DNA of 64,000 bases. It comes from Paraflavitalea devenefica. GTDB lineage: Bacteria; Bacteroidota; Bacteroidia; Chitinophagales; Chitinophagaceae. The notes under the pieces are model-generated. The model searched no databases and was not told the origin of the DNA. It saw nothing but the letters and a program-made list of their open reading frames with translations. Every line of letters begins with the position of its first letter. Within the stretch, counting starts at the first letter, position 1. Below, in pieces: positions 52,678-60,882 of the stretch. A program made the translations under genes and the position numbers. The DNA lies in NCBI RefSeq assembly GCF_011759375.1, contig NZ_JAARML010000002.1, positions 496,001 to 560,000 of the forward strand, in the 5' to 3' direction.

Positions 52678-54410
52678 ACTTTTCCCGGTTAGACTGGATC
52701 GTCCTGGTGGTCACCCTCTTGTGTATTATACTCTATGGAGTATTTAAAAGCCGTGCCTCCAAAAACCCGGATGGTTATTTCCTGAATGACCGGCAAACGC
52801 CGTGGTGGGTGGTGATGCTGAGCATTATGGGCACACAGGCCAGCGCAGTTACTTTTTTATCGGCGCCGGGCCAGGCCTATACAGATGGAATGCGTTTTGT
52901 ACAGTATTACTTTGGATTGCCCTTAGCCATGGTGGTGGTATGTATCGCTTTTGTACCCATCTACCGCAAGCTAAAAGTATATACGGCATACGAATACCTG
53001 GAACAACGATTTGACCTGAAGACAAGGTTGCTGACCTCGCTGCTGTTCATGTTGTCGCGCAGCCTCTCTACCGGCATTAGTATTATTGCACCTGCCCTGG
53101 TGCTGCACAGTATGCTGGGCTGGGATTTAACGATTACCAATATATTCATGGGCGGCTTATTGCTGATCTATACTACCAGCGGTGGCGCCAAAGCAGTAGC
53201 TTATACACAGCAGTTGCAGTTCATTATTATCTATGCGGCCATGTTTGCCGCTGCCTGGTGGGCCGTTAAGCTATTGCCGGAAGGCATGGGCATTAGTGAG
53301 GCCCTGCACATCGGCGGCAAATCAGGCAAGCTGAATGTGATCACCGCCGGTATTACGGAACAGGGATTTGACTGGAAAGACCGCTTTAATATCTGGAGTG
53401 GTATTATCGGTGGCTTCTTTCTGACGCTTAGTTATTTTGGTACCGACCAAAGTCAGGTGGGCCGCTATCTTACCGCCCGCAGCGACGGGGAGAGCAAGCT
53501 GGGTCTTCTGCTGAATGGCATGGTGAAGGTGCCGCTGCAGTTTGGTATCCTGCTGATCGGTGTGTTGATCTTTTCTTTTTACCAGTTTCACAAAGCGCCC
53601 GCCTACTTCAACCTGGCTGAAGAGCGGAATGTAAAGTCCAGCCGGTATGCCGGTGAATATGCGGCGGCAGAAAAACAATACGAACAGTTGCAGGACGAAA
53701 GGAATGGCACCCTGATCGATCTGGCGGCAGCCATTAAGGGGAATGATGAAAATGCCATTAATCAGTATCGTGAGGAGTTGCAACTTCATGAAGTGGCTGC
53801 TAAGCGTCAGCGGGATACGGTAAAAGCCATTATTAAGAAAGCCAATCCCGGCAGTGATGCCAATGATACCAATTATATTTTCCTTCGTTTTGTAGGTGAT
53901 ACGTTGCCCAACGGACTGGTAGGGCTGGTTATTGCTATTATATTCCTGGCCGCCTGGGGTAGTATTGCGCCTGCGCTCAACTCGCTCGCTTCCTGTACGA
54001 TGATAGATTTTCACAGGCGCCTCACGAAGCGGCCCATGACACCCTTGATAGAATACAAATGGTCCAAGCGATATACCCTGATATGGGGTATTGTTTGCAT
54101 TATTATGGCGCAGTTTGCTTATAATCTTGGCAACAGCCTGATTGAAGCGGTCAATATCCTGGGCTCTTTATTCTATGGTCCTATCCTTGGTATTTTCCTC
54201 GTGGCTTTCTGGTTGAAGCGGGTGGGGGGGCATGCTGTATTTGGCGCTGCCGCCATTGCAGAAGCCATTGTACTTACCGTTTATTTTATGAAGATCGTCT
54301 CTTTCTTATGGCTGAATGTGATCGGCGCAGCGGCAGTGATTTTGTTCAGTTTGTTGCTGCAGCCGTTTTGCGGGAAGGTGGGTGTGAAGAAAGTGGCGGT
54401 AGAAAATTAG
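52674..54410 (+). CDS. Sodium:solute symporter (SSS family)
   Basis: The 578-residue protein has about 13 predicted membrane helices and the SSS core (GYFLNDRQTPWWVVMLS; GTQASAVTFLSAPGQAY; YFGTDQSQVGRYL). A charged, probably coiled-coil insert of about 90 residues lies near 305-395 (AEKQYEQLQDERN to KAIIKKANPG) between membrane helices. Substrates of related Bacteroidota proteins include sialic acid and other sugars, but none is proven here. The ATG at 52674 overlaps the preceding small gene. It ends 11 bp from the convergent DUF3037 gene. Confidence 0.9.
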   Translation: MNFSRLDWIVLVVTLLCIILYGVFKSRASKNPDGYFLNDRQTPWWVVMLSIMGTQASAVTFLSAPGQAYTDGMRFVQYYFGLPLAMVVVCIAFVPIYRKLKVYTAYEYLEQRFDLKTRLLTSLLFMLSRSLSTGISIIAPALVLHSMLGWDLTITNIFMGGLLLIYTTSGGAKAVAYTQQLQFIIIYAAMFAAAWWAVKLLPEGMGISEALHIGGKSGKLNVITAGITEQGFDWKDRFNIWSGIIGGFFLTLSYFGTDQSQVGRYLTARSDGESKLGLLLNGMVKVPLQFGILLIGVLIFSFYQFHKAPAYFNLAEERNVKSSRYAGEYAAAEKQYEQLQDERNGTLIDLAAAIKGNDENAINQYREELQLHEVAAKRQRDTVKAIIKKANPGSDANDTNYIFLRFVGDTLPNGLVGLVIAIIFLAAWGSIAPALNSLASCTMIDFHRRLTKRPMTPLIEYKWSKRYTLIWGIVCIIMAQFAYNLGNSLIEAVNILGSLFYGPILGIFLVAFWLKRVGGHAVFGAAAIAEAIVLTVYFMKIVSFLWLNVIGAAAVILFSLLLQPFCGKVGVKKVAVEN

Positions 54411-54421
54411 ATTCGTACTGT

Positions 54422-55264
54422 TTATGAGTGCTTGTCAATTTCCTTTTTTATCTGCTTAACAATAGTTGTAACATTGCTTTCAGACACGAGATCGATTTTT
54501 AAATTTTCTGTTGCTTTCCCTTTAATTGTTTTATTAATAAACTTATCCAATTCAGGGCTTCCATGAGGAAGGATGCTTAATAAGTAAATGTGTACTTGTT
54601 CAGAAGAACTATTTAATTCATCTAATTTCCCAACCCATTTGTAAACCTTATTTTTTATAGCATCAGGCCGTGTTAAATTAAAAGAAACACTCTCAAAGCA
54701 ATTCCAGGCACCATTTTTCCATGCTTTTTCAAATTCCAGCTCATCATTCTTTGTTTTTACTTTATGGGCTGAAAGATGGCTGGAGATACCATAATCATCA
54801 AAATGTTTTTTATACACCTTATTCCAAACTTCCTTATCTCTTCTCACTTCTTCATCGTCTTCTTCTGTCAGGTGTATGCTTACAAATCTTGAAAACAGAT
54901 CATCCACTGTAGCCTCTGGGTTGATGTCAAGTGTTTTTTTTATGTCGGAGAAAATGAGCGCGCTGTCATCTTTAGGCAGAACACTTTTTGTTATTTCATC
55001 CAGGGAGTTGAATCTCTTGAATGCGAATTCTGATTGAAGTCTGGTTGAGAAAGTGTCGAGGTCCTCGTGAATAGTCTTAACCGATTTTATCAAAAACCTG
55101 CTGTTAATGTTCGGGAAGAAGCTTGAAATCTTACCTATTTTAGTAATAAATTTTGACTTCAAAGTACCATTTGAAGGATCAAAAGCGACAATGCCAAGAT
55201 TTACAAATTCTCCAGATACCCTGTCTGGCAGATATCGTAAAATTTGATACTGAATGGTAATCAT
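54422..55264 (-). CDS. DUF3037 protein
   Basis: The 280-residue protein opens with the DUF3037 signature YQILRYLPDRVSGEFVNLGIVAF. The rest is highly charged and helical, with no catalytic motif I can name. Its ATG overlaps the HipA-like stop codon (ATGA at 55261-55264), so the two proteins are made together. HipA-like kinase plus DUF3037 is a recurring pair in bacteria; its role is not established. The gene is much more AT-rich than its neighbours. Confidence 0.88.
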   Translation of the reverse strand: MITIQYQILRYLPDRVSGEFVNLGIVAFDPSNGTLKSKFITKIGKISSFFPNINSRFLIKSVKTIHEDLDTFSTRLQSEFAFKRFNSLDEITKSVLPKDDSALIFSDIKKTLDINPEATVDDLFSRFVSIHLTEEDDEEVRRDKEVWNKVYKKHFDDYGISSHLSAHKVKTKNDELEFEKAWKNGAWNCFESVSFNLTRPDAIKNKVYKWVGKLDELNSSSEQVHIYLLSILPHGSPELDKFINKTIKGKATENLKIDLVSESNVTTIVKQIKKEIDKHS

Positions 55265-56070
55265 GACATCAGTTTTTTGAGTTCTATAATAAAAGCTTCT
55301 TTATTATTACAAATTGAAGTGAGAAGTTGTTTGATCCGGTCAAACTGATTCGATAGCCATTCTTTAGGTATAAGGGCCTTGGCAGTTTCCCAGAAATTTT
55401 CGTCTAAATTATCAAACCTTTGCGAAAATTCCACAAAATCGAACTCTTTGCCTTTGATTTTGGACAACAAACAATGCTTGTTAACCCATTCTAAATCAGC
55501 TTCTCGTATTTCCCATGGGTTCGGGTTGGGAAAAATGTCATGGATAAAGCTAAACGCCAGTTCATGATCATATATCACAATTTCCATTCCATCAGTGATC
55601 ATATTGGGTTTTTCATTTGTTCTATCCGGATTTTGAATGGCTAGGTCGAAGGCAAAAATTGCTTGCGCATATGGCAATTGATGATTGTTTAGATCCTGAG
55701 TTGGCAAAACAGTAGAATACCTTTTTATGTATTCTGAGCCATAATTTAGGCCTAAGCTCTTATTGGCGTACTGCCAGGTATCGTTTCCGATTAGTAGTTC
55801 AATGAAGTTTTGAGAAATGTTTACTATCACAGGAGAAACAACCCTGATGTCCATTTGAGCTGCAATAAAGACTGCCAGCAGCTCCCGCATGCAGGCTTCA
55901 TTAGACATTCGTGGAGCGCCACGAAACTTGACTACATAATCACCTTTATTTCCATTGCTATCAACTCCGGTTAATAACAATGGTTTATTGGCACCCGATT
56001 CAAATGATTCATGCGGGCTTAATGCTTCTATTATCGGTAATCTATAGTTGCCCGCAGTAATTTTACTCAT
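55261..56070 (-). CDS. HipA-like kinase-fold protein
   Basis: The 269-residue protein resembles the C-terminal kinase domain of HipA. Lys48 in DYVVKFRG fits the ATP-binding lysine; FDLAIQNPDRTNEKPN (about 141-156) fits the catalytic loop, and YDHELAFSF (about 167) fits the metal-binding Asp. The N-terminal lobe typical of full HipA is missing or reduced, and there is no HipB-type DNA-binding antitoxin beside it. It overlaps the DUF3037 gene by 4 bp. A palindrome at 56120-56148 lies just upstream. AT-rich, probably acquired. Confidence 0.85.
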   Translation of the reverse strand: MSKITAGNYRLPIIEALSPHESFESGANKPLLLTGVDSNGNKGDYVVKFRGAPRMSNEACMRELLAVFIAAQMDIRVVSPVIVNISQNFIELLIGNDTWQYANKSLGLNYGSEYIKRYSTVLPTQDLNNHQLPYAQAIFAFDLAIQNPDRTNEKPNMITDGMEIVIYDHELAFSFIHDIFPNPNPWEIREADLEWVNKHCLLSKIKGKEFDFVEFSQRFDNLDENFWETAKALIPKEWLSNQFDRIKQLLTSICNNKEAFIIELKKLMS

Positions 56071-56119
56071 AGCAGCAATAGTATCTTAGATAAGGAATAA
56101 ACATAATGAAATAAAGGCG

Positions 56120-56148
56120 GACAAATATGGCTTTAAATCATATTTGTC
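56120..56148. promoter_or_regulatory. Palindrome upstream of the HipA-like/DUF3037 operon
   Basis: GACAAATATG (56120-56129) and CATATTTGTC (56139-56148) are perfect 10-bp inverted repeats with a 9-bp spacer. Each arm contains CATATTTG, one mismatch from a -7 box, so the site could be both promoter and operator. It starts 50 bp upstream of the HipA-like ATG. Confidence 0.6.
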
Positions 56149-56232
56149 GGTAGTAAGTTGTAAAGAGGGGAGGATATGTGTGTAGGTATACAGCTTTTGT
56201 GGTAAGACTGATCACGTCATTACATATTCGCT

Positions 56233-56760
56233 CTAGGGATAGTTAACAAGGTCTTTATTGTAGTCCTGCCGGAACTTTCGTTCATTATATCTATAAGCAA
56301 AAAGATGATAAGGCAGTTTCTCTTTGGGTGTTGCTTTGCATTTTCTATGCCTCCTGCCTTTTAACCGCCGCGTTTTACGGCGGAAAGGTTCTCTCAGTTG
56401 CACCACTTCAGGTTCCTGTAGCACTACTTCCTGCCCGGTATATTGTTTGACCAGGTAAGCTATTACATCTTCTTCTGTCCATTGGTATTTTAACCAGGTC
56501 ATGGCTTCGCCGGTGAGCTTGCGGTATAAGGCATGTTGCTTCCGGTCGGCTGGTATGATGGCGTACACGGTTGAACCAATGCGGGAGGCTTTAGCCAATA
56601 GGGCGGCATATTGCATGGTCTTGCGGAAAGCAGGATCTTTCTTCACCCTTTTGCCCGTGAGGGAGCTACGGGTACGGATATAATACCGGCCATACATCTT
56701 ATAGATGCAGATGGGACCAATGGTGCCCGTAATGGGTGGTATGCCGGTGTATTTAGCCAT
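56233..56760 (-). CDS. Small orphan protein, MAK family (copy 2)
   Basis: The 175-residue protein is a paralogue of the one at 26287: it shares the MAKxxG start, TGxxG, YKM, GKRVKKDP, RKTMQYAALL, AS, QHALYRKLTG and LVKQY positions. Its C-terminal ~55 residues are strongly basic (RRKTRRLKGRRHRK), unlike copy 1, which is acidic there; this suits nucleic-acid binding. Function unknown. Phased 11-bp arrays lie upstream at the same distance as in copy 1. The gene stands alone. Confidence 0.75.
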   Translation of the reverse strand: MAKYTGIPPITGTIGPICIYKMYGRYYIRTRSSLTGKRVKKDPAFRKTMQYAALLAKASRIGSTVYAIIPADRKQHALYRKLTGEAMTWLKYQWTEEDVIAYLVKQYTGQEVVLQEPEVVQLREPFRRKTRRLKGRRHRKCKATPKEKLPYHLFAYRYNERKFRQDYNKDLVNYP

Positions 56761-56857
56761 ATAGTATATAACATATACTGCTTAAAATTAATAAATGCTG
56801 GCTGTCAGGACAATACCGTGAAGTGGGTAAAATGGCAGGGATGTGCAAACCAAGTAC

Positions 56858-56967
56858 GATCCTTGTGTGATCCTTGTAGGTTAAAGCGCACTTGGTACGG
56901 GGCTGGTACAAGGATCACACAAGGATTGAGTAAGGATTGGGCCTGGGGCCTTTCTGGGTTGTTTTGC
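56858..56967. repeat. Phased array of ten degenerate 11-bp units
   Basis: Ten consecutive 11-mers, nine starting with G: GATCCTTGTGT, GATCCTTGTAG, GTTAAAGCGCA, CTTGGTACGGG, GCTGGTACAAG, GATCACACAAG, GATTGAGTAAG, GATTGGGCCTG, GGGCCTTTCTG, GGTTGTTTTGC. Within it, 56859-56878 and 56907-56926 are perfect 20-bp inverted repeats with a 28-bp loop. The array covers -98 to -207 relative to the ATG of MAK copy 2. Confidence 0.8.
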
Positions 56968-57020
56968 CACGTTCTGTGACTAAGGGAGGCCCTCGCATAG
57001 CGGAACAAGCTCTGTCAGGC

Positions 57021-57086
57021 TTTAGCAGCCGCTTGTCCTCCGGCTATCCTCCGACTGAGCGCCGGGGTAAAGGCGCACTTTTCCCG
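57021..57086. repeat. Second phased array of six 11-bp units
   Basis: TTTAGCAGCCG, CTTGTCCTCCG, GCTATCCTCCG, ACTGAGCGCCG, GGGTAAAGGCG and CACTTTTCCCG all end in CG at exact 11-bp spacing. It lies 261 to 326 bp upstream of MAK copy 2 and 72 bp before the divergent acyl-carrier-like gene. Confidence 0.7.
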
Positions 57087-57157
57087 GAATGGGAATTGAC
57101 CTGTTGCGTATATGCCTGATATCTATTACTTTTCGGAAGATCATAACTTTATCACTT

Positions 57158-57859
57158 ATGGGACTCGATAGCGTAGAAATTTTAATGAAGGTGGAGAAGA
57201 CCTTCGATATCAGTATCCCTAATCAGGAAGCTGAAAAGATCCTAACCGTAGGTGATTTTCATAATGTTGTTTGGAAACACCTGGAAGGAAAGTACAGCAA
57301 CACCTGTAAATCGCAAATGCTGTTCTATAGGTTGCGGCAGGCTGTTATCAACACTTTTGAACTTTCGCGACAGGATTTGAGACTGGACACGCCTGTAAAT
57401 GATATTTTCCCACTGCAAAACCGGCGACAGGTTTATGCCAGTTTTTCCCAGGCCCATGGTCTGCAACTTCCTGACCTTGTGCTTACAAGCCCCTGGTCTT
57501 CTTTCATGAACTATCTTGGCTTTATTACTATTTTAGGTGGACTTGGCTGTTCGCTGCTGCTGATCTTCCTTTTTGATTACAGTAACTGGTTCTTGCTGAT
57601 GCCTGTTGCGGGCATTGCCCTAACCTGGTTTGTTTCTGAAATGCTTGAACCCCTACGTACTGTAATTGAACCTGCCTCTGTGCGTGCGTTTACACAACAG
57701 GTACTTTATTTGAATTATGCCACTATAGTCAAAGAAAGCGGGACCAACAGAAAGGAAGTAGAGTCTGTCATTAACCATATCATCGCAGATATGGGGGGAC
57801 TGGAATTACATGAGGTAACACCGGAAAAGAAGATTTGTGATGATCTAGGTATTGACTGA
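57158..57859 (+). CDS. Permuted acyl-carrier-like membrane protein
   Basis: The 233-residue protein begins with the second half of an acyl carrier protein: MGLDSVEILMKVEKTF, IPNQEAEKI, TVGDF, with Ser5 in the position of the phosphopantetheine serine. It ends with the first half: VINHIIADMGG, then ITPEK-like VTPEKKICDDLGID, stopping exactly where that serine would follow. A central ACP-like segment without serine (about 58-108, ending GLQLPDLVL) and two membrane helices (about 120-160) lie between. This looks like a circular permutation around a membrane anchor. The ATG at 57158 is used; the longer frame upstream reads through repeat DNA. Function unknown. Confidence 0.78.
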   Translation: MGLDSVEILMKVEKTFDISIPNQEAEKILTVGDFHNVVWKHLEGKYSNTCKSQMLFYRLRQAVINTFELSRQDLRLDTPVNDIFPLQNRRQVYASFSQAHGLQLPDLVLTSPWSSFMNYLGFITILGGLGCSLLLIFLFDYSNWFLLMPVAGIALTWFVSEMLEPLRTVIEPASVRAFTQQVLYLNYATIVKESGTNRKEVESVINHIIADMGGLELHEVTPEKKICDDLGID

Positions 57860-57879
57860 CTATAATATAAGATCACATT

Positions 57880-58470
57880 TTATTTCCGGGCTATCATAAA
57901 CACTTCCGCCCCACTTCTTGGTGGAATGGAATTGTAACAGGGCGTTAATGTATGCAGGGTAAACTTTTGCTCAAATAAGCCTTTGTATTCTTCCATACTA
58001 CCGCCAAAGGGCGGACCTCCTTCAAATGTGCGATTGAATAATACACCCACCAGTTTGCCGCCGGGTTTTAGCAGCTCATACATTTTATGCATGTAGTCCT
58101 TACGCAAGGAAGGCTGCAAGGCGCAAAAGAAGGTTTGTTCAATGATCAGATCATACTGCCCTTCGAGGGCAAAGAAATCACCGGTAATGATTGTAAGCTG
58201 CCGGCCAACGTATTGGCTGAACTTCACTGCCAGCTTTTCCGTAAGCAAAGGAGCGATATCAATCAACGTAATATTGGTAAATCCCTGTTGCAGCAGGTAT
58301 TCCGCTTCATAGCTGTTGCCACAGCCGGGAATGAGTATGGCCAGGTATTTATTGGTGAGCTGGTCGAAATAGGCTTTCAGGGGCGTGGATATATAACCTA
58401 TATCCCAACTGGTTTGCTCCGTTTGGTAACGTTCGTCCCAGTAGCCGGCATTTAATGGCAAGTCGTTCAT
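57880..58470 (-). CDS. TPMT-like SAM-dependent methyltransferase
   Basis: The 196-residue protein belongs to the thiopurine S-methyltransferase-like superfamily. It shows YWDERYQTEQTSWDIG at the N-terminus, the SAM-binding ILIPGCGNSYEAEYL, the acidic LIDIAPLLTEKL and YDLIIEQTFFCAL before strand 4. Bacterial members methylate thiols, selenium or tellurium compounds, or halides; the substrate is unknown. The ATG at 58468-58470 is chosen because a TACTTTTA -7-like box lies 5 bp upstream on the minus strand, implying a near-leaderless message. Confidence 0.88.
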   Translation of the reverse strand: MNDLPLNAGYWDERYQTEQTSWDIGYISTPLKAYFDQLTNKYLAILIPGCGNSYEAEYLLQQGFTNITLIDIAPLLTEKLAVKFSQYVGRQLTIITGDFFALEGQYDLIIEQTFFCALQPSLRKDYMHKMYELLKPGGKLVGVLFNRTFEGGPPFGGSMEEYKGLFEQKFTLHTLTPCYNSIPPRSGAEVFMIARK

Positions 58471-58491
58471 GGATGTAAAAGTAATAAAAAA

Positions 58492-58513
58492 GGCCTCCGT
58501 TCCCACGGAGGCC
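58492..58513 (-). terminator. Terminator downstream of thrC
   Basis: GGCCTCCG (58492-58499) and CGGAGGCC (58506-58513) form a perfect 8-bp stem, followed on the minus strand by a run of T residues. It lies about 110 bp past the thrC stop and just upstream of the methyltransferase promoter. Confidence 0.85.
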
Positions 58514-58623
58514 AACCTTTAACATAAAACATCCATAATCAAACAATGTTGATGAACGGTGCGGCTTTTTAAAAGCGCCTGATTCCCCATGGCAAGCAAC
58601 CGCCCTGATGAACCTGTCCGGAT

Positions 58624-59799
58624 TTACATAATGTTCTCCAGGTATTTGTAACCTGAGCCGGTATTTAACAAGAGTATTTTTTCATTACGATGAATGACCT
58701 GCTGATTGATCAGGTCCTGCAATGCTTTCCACAAAGCGCCACCCTCCGGTGCTATCAATAACCCTTCTGCTTTGGCTATTTCCTTTACCGCAGCGATCAT
58801 ATCAGCATCCTGCACAGCAATAGGCCGTCCCCCGGATTCCCGTAATACCCGGAGGATCATGTTTTCCGCGAAAGGATTGGGCACTGCCAGTCCGTTCGCC
58901 ACAGATGGCCGGCCTACATAATTTTTTGCATTGGGCTGTACGCCATTCCAGGTATGTACAATGGGCTGACAGGTAGCCGCCTGCACCGCCATCATACGCG
59001 GGCGCCTGCTGCCAATCCATCCCATCTGCTCCATTTCATCAAATGCTTTCCACATACCGATCAATCCCGTACCGCCACCGGTGGGGTAGAGGATGACATC
59101 GGGTAATGTCCAGTCAAACTGTTCGGCTATTTCATAACCCATGGTCTTTTTACCTTCCAAACGAAAAGGCTCTTTCAGCGTGGAGATATCAAAGCAGTCT
59201 ATGGATTGTTTTAGCTGCGCTACCTTTTTGGCGCAATCGCTGATCAATCCGTCTACCAATACCAGTTCGGCGCCATACAACAGGCATTCATCCTTGAATA
59301 CTTTTGGCGTATGACGCGGCATGACTACAATGGCTTTGATGCCTGCTGCCGCACAGTAAGCTGCCATAGCACCGCCTGCGTTGCCGGCTGTAGGAATGAT
59401 GCAGGTATGTACGCCTGCTTCTTTGGCTTTGGAGATGGCTGCACTCAATCCCCGCGCTTTGAAAGAGCCTGTGGGGTTGACCGATTCATCTTTTATAAAG
59501 AGCTGCGGCAGTTCATACCGCGCCCGTAAGTTCTTTGGGGTGAGGATGGGCGTCATGCCCTCGCCGAGGCTTACGATATTCGCCGCTTCAAAAACAGGCA
59601 TCACTTCCCGGTAGCGCCACATGCTGTTAACCCGGTTACGCAAAGCTGTTTTGGAGAAATCCTCCGGCAGATCGTATTCCGCTATTAATGGCTGATTGCA
59701 ACAGGGGGCGAAGGTTTGGCTTTCAAACATGCTGTAGGTTTGCCCGCACTGTGAACAGGAAAGATGAGATAAGGACGTAAACTGTTGTACCGTTTGCAT
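58624..59799 (-). CDS. thrC: Threonine synthase
   Basis: The 391-residue PLP enzyme converts O-phosphohomoserine to threonine. Lys114 in NPTGSFKARG should hold PLP; the phosphate-binding glycines are in TAGNAGGAMAAYC and a second glycine loop is PTGGGTGLIGMW. The N-terminus has Cys15, Cys18, Cys33 and Cys34 as a possible zinc ribbon, seen in some threonine synthases. No thrA or thrB is nearby. A LysR-type regulator lies immediately upstream on the same strand, and a palindrome sits at -47 to -73 from its -33 element, so regulation by that protein is likely. Confidence 0.9.
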   Translation of the reverse strand: MQTVQQFTSLSHLSCSQCGQTYSMFESQTFAPCCNQPLIAEYDLPEDFSKTALRNRVNSMWRYREVMPVFEAANIVSLGEGMTPILTPKNLRARYELPQLFIKDESVNPTGSFKARGLSAAISKAKEAGVHTCIIPTAGNAGGAMAAYCAAAGIKAIVVMPRHTPKVFKDECLLYGAELVLVDGLISDCAKKVAQLKQSIDCFDISTLKEPFRLEGKKTMGYEIAEQFDWTLPDVILYPTGGGTGLIGMWKAFDEMEQMGWIGSRRPRMMAVQAATCQPIVHTWNGVQPNAKNYVGRPSVANGLAVPNPFAENMILRVLRESGGRPIAVQDADMIAAVKEIAKAEGLLIAPEGGALWKALQDLINQQVIHRNEKILLLNTGSGYKYLENIM

Positions 59800-59818
59800 A
59801 GTGGCCGTTTAAACAATA

Positions 59819-59849
59819 CAAAAGTATTCTTACCGGCGCCAGTTGGCAA
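59819..59849 (-). promoter_or_regulatory. thrC promoter
   Basis: On the minus strand, TTG (plus 59847-59849) precedes TACTTTTG (59819-59826) by 20 bp, an exact match to the Bacteroidota promoter. Confidence 0.75.
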
Positions 59850-59862
59850 TACCGTTTACTTA

Positions 59863-59889
59863 TACGCTATAACTTTTGGTTATAACGTA
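59863..59889. promoter_or_regulatory. Candidate LysR operator upstream of thrC
   Basis: TACGCTATAAC (59863-59873) and GTTATAACGTA (59879-59889) are inverted repeats matching at 10 of 11 positions around a 5-bp spacer, containing ATAAC-N5-GTTAT. It lies 13 bp upstream of the thrC -33 element, the usual place for a LysR activator site. Confidence 0.7.
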
Positions 59890-59895
59890 GAAGGG

Positions 59896-60831
59896 TTAGT
59901 GTTTACTTTTTAACTCGCTGCGACTCACGTTTTTATTGTAATAACCGGTTGCCAGCTTAATGAATAACTGGTTAATCCGGTCGGCTTCTGAGCCGCGCCT
60001 TTGTACAAAGTAGAAGGGACGTTGTATAGAGATGCCGGGAATGTTGAGCCTTACCAGCTCCCCGTTTTTTAATTGCCGCGCTACCGAACGCAGTGGTAAA
60101 AATCCGAGACAGGTATCATCCAGCAGAAAGTTTTTCAGCGCCTCTGTGCCACCGAGTACGATCCGTTGTTTAATGTCGGCAATGCTCAGTTTGCATTTCA
60201 GCAAGGCTTCTGTTACTGCCGCCAGGGTACCCGACCCGCGCTCCCGCAAGGCCACGGGCATGTGCTTCAGGTCGTCTGGCATAATGACTTTCTTTTTTGC
60301 CAGCTCACTTCGTGCGCTGCATACCGGTATTACTTCATCGGTGAGGAAGAACTGGTATTTTACAGTGGTCAGGTTGTTCTTGCCCTGGGTAATGGCCAGG
60401 TCTATTTCATGGTCTAATAATGCTTTGAGAATATTCTCCGAGTTGCGGTTTACCAGGGTAAGTTCAAAATTGGGGTATTGGCGGTGGAAAGCAGAGAAAA
60501 CAGGCGGTATGACATACAGTGAGATGGTGGTGCTGGTACCCAAGGTGAGGGAGCCTTTGGCAATGTGCAGGTTTTTTTGCCCGGTAATGTCAAATTCCAG
60601 TTGCCGCTCCAGTTCCCGGCCCCTTACCACATATTCCAGCAATATTTTTCCTTCGGCGGTGAGTGATACCGAATTGCCTTTGCGCTCAAACAGGCTGACC
60701 TTATACTGTTTTTCCAGTGTTTGTATATGCTTGGTAATAGCAGGCTGGCTGATGTACAGGGCTTCCGCCGCTTTGGAAAAGCTAAGGTGGGTAGCTACCT
60801 CGAAAAAAACGGTATGGCCGAAGTTGAGCAT
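59896..60831 (-). CDS. LysR-family transcriptional regulator
   Basis: The 311-residue protein has the LysR winged helix-turn-helix (LSFSKAAEALYISQPAITKHIQTLE, about 17-40) and a type 2 periplasmic-binding-like effector domain (about 90-300). It probably binds the palindrome 7 bp beyond its stop codon and controls thrC, the next gene on the same strand. LysR proteins are usually divergent from their targets; here both run the same way. The effector is unknown. Confidence 0.93.
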   Translation of the reverse strand: MLNFGHTVFFEVATHLSFSKAAEALYISQPAITKHIQTLEKQYKVSLFERKGNSVSLTAEGKILLEYVVRGRELERQLEFDITGQKNLHIAKGSLTLGTSTTISLYVIPPVFSAFHRQYPNFELTLVNRNSENILKALLDHEIDLAITQGKNNLTTVKYQFFLTDEVIPVCSARSELAKKKVIMPDDLKHMPVALRERGSGTLAAVTEALLKCKLSIADIKQRIVLGGTEALKNFLLDDTCLGFLPLRSVARQLKNGELVRLNIPGISIQRPFYFVQRRGSEADRINQLFIKLATGYYNKNVSRSELKSKH

Positions 60832-60882
60832 GATGTGTGTGGTAACAATCGAAATTACAAATTATGATTCAATGTCGTTTAA

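Noticed and set aside
54422..56070. Classic HipBA toxin-antitoxin operon
   Set aside because: No HipB-type helix-turn-helix protein is present and the HipA-like protein lacks the usual N-terminal part.
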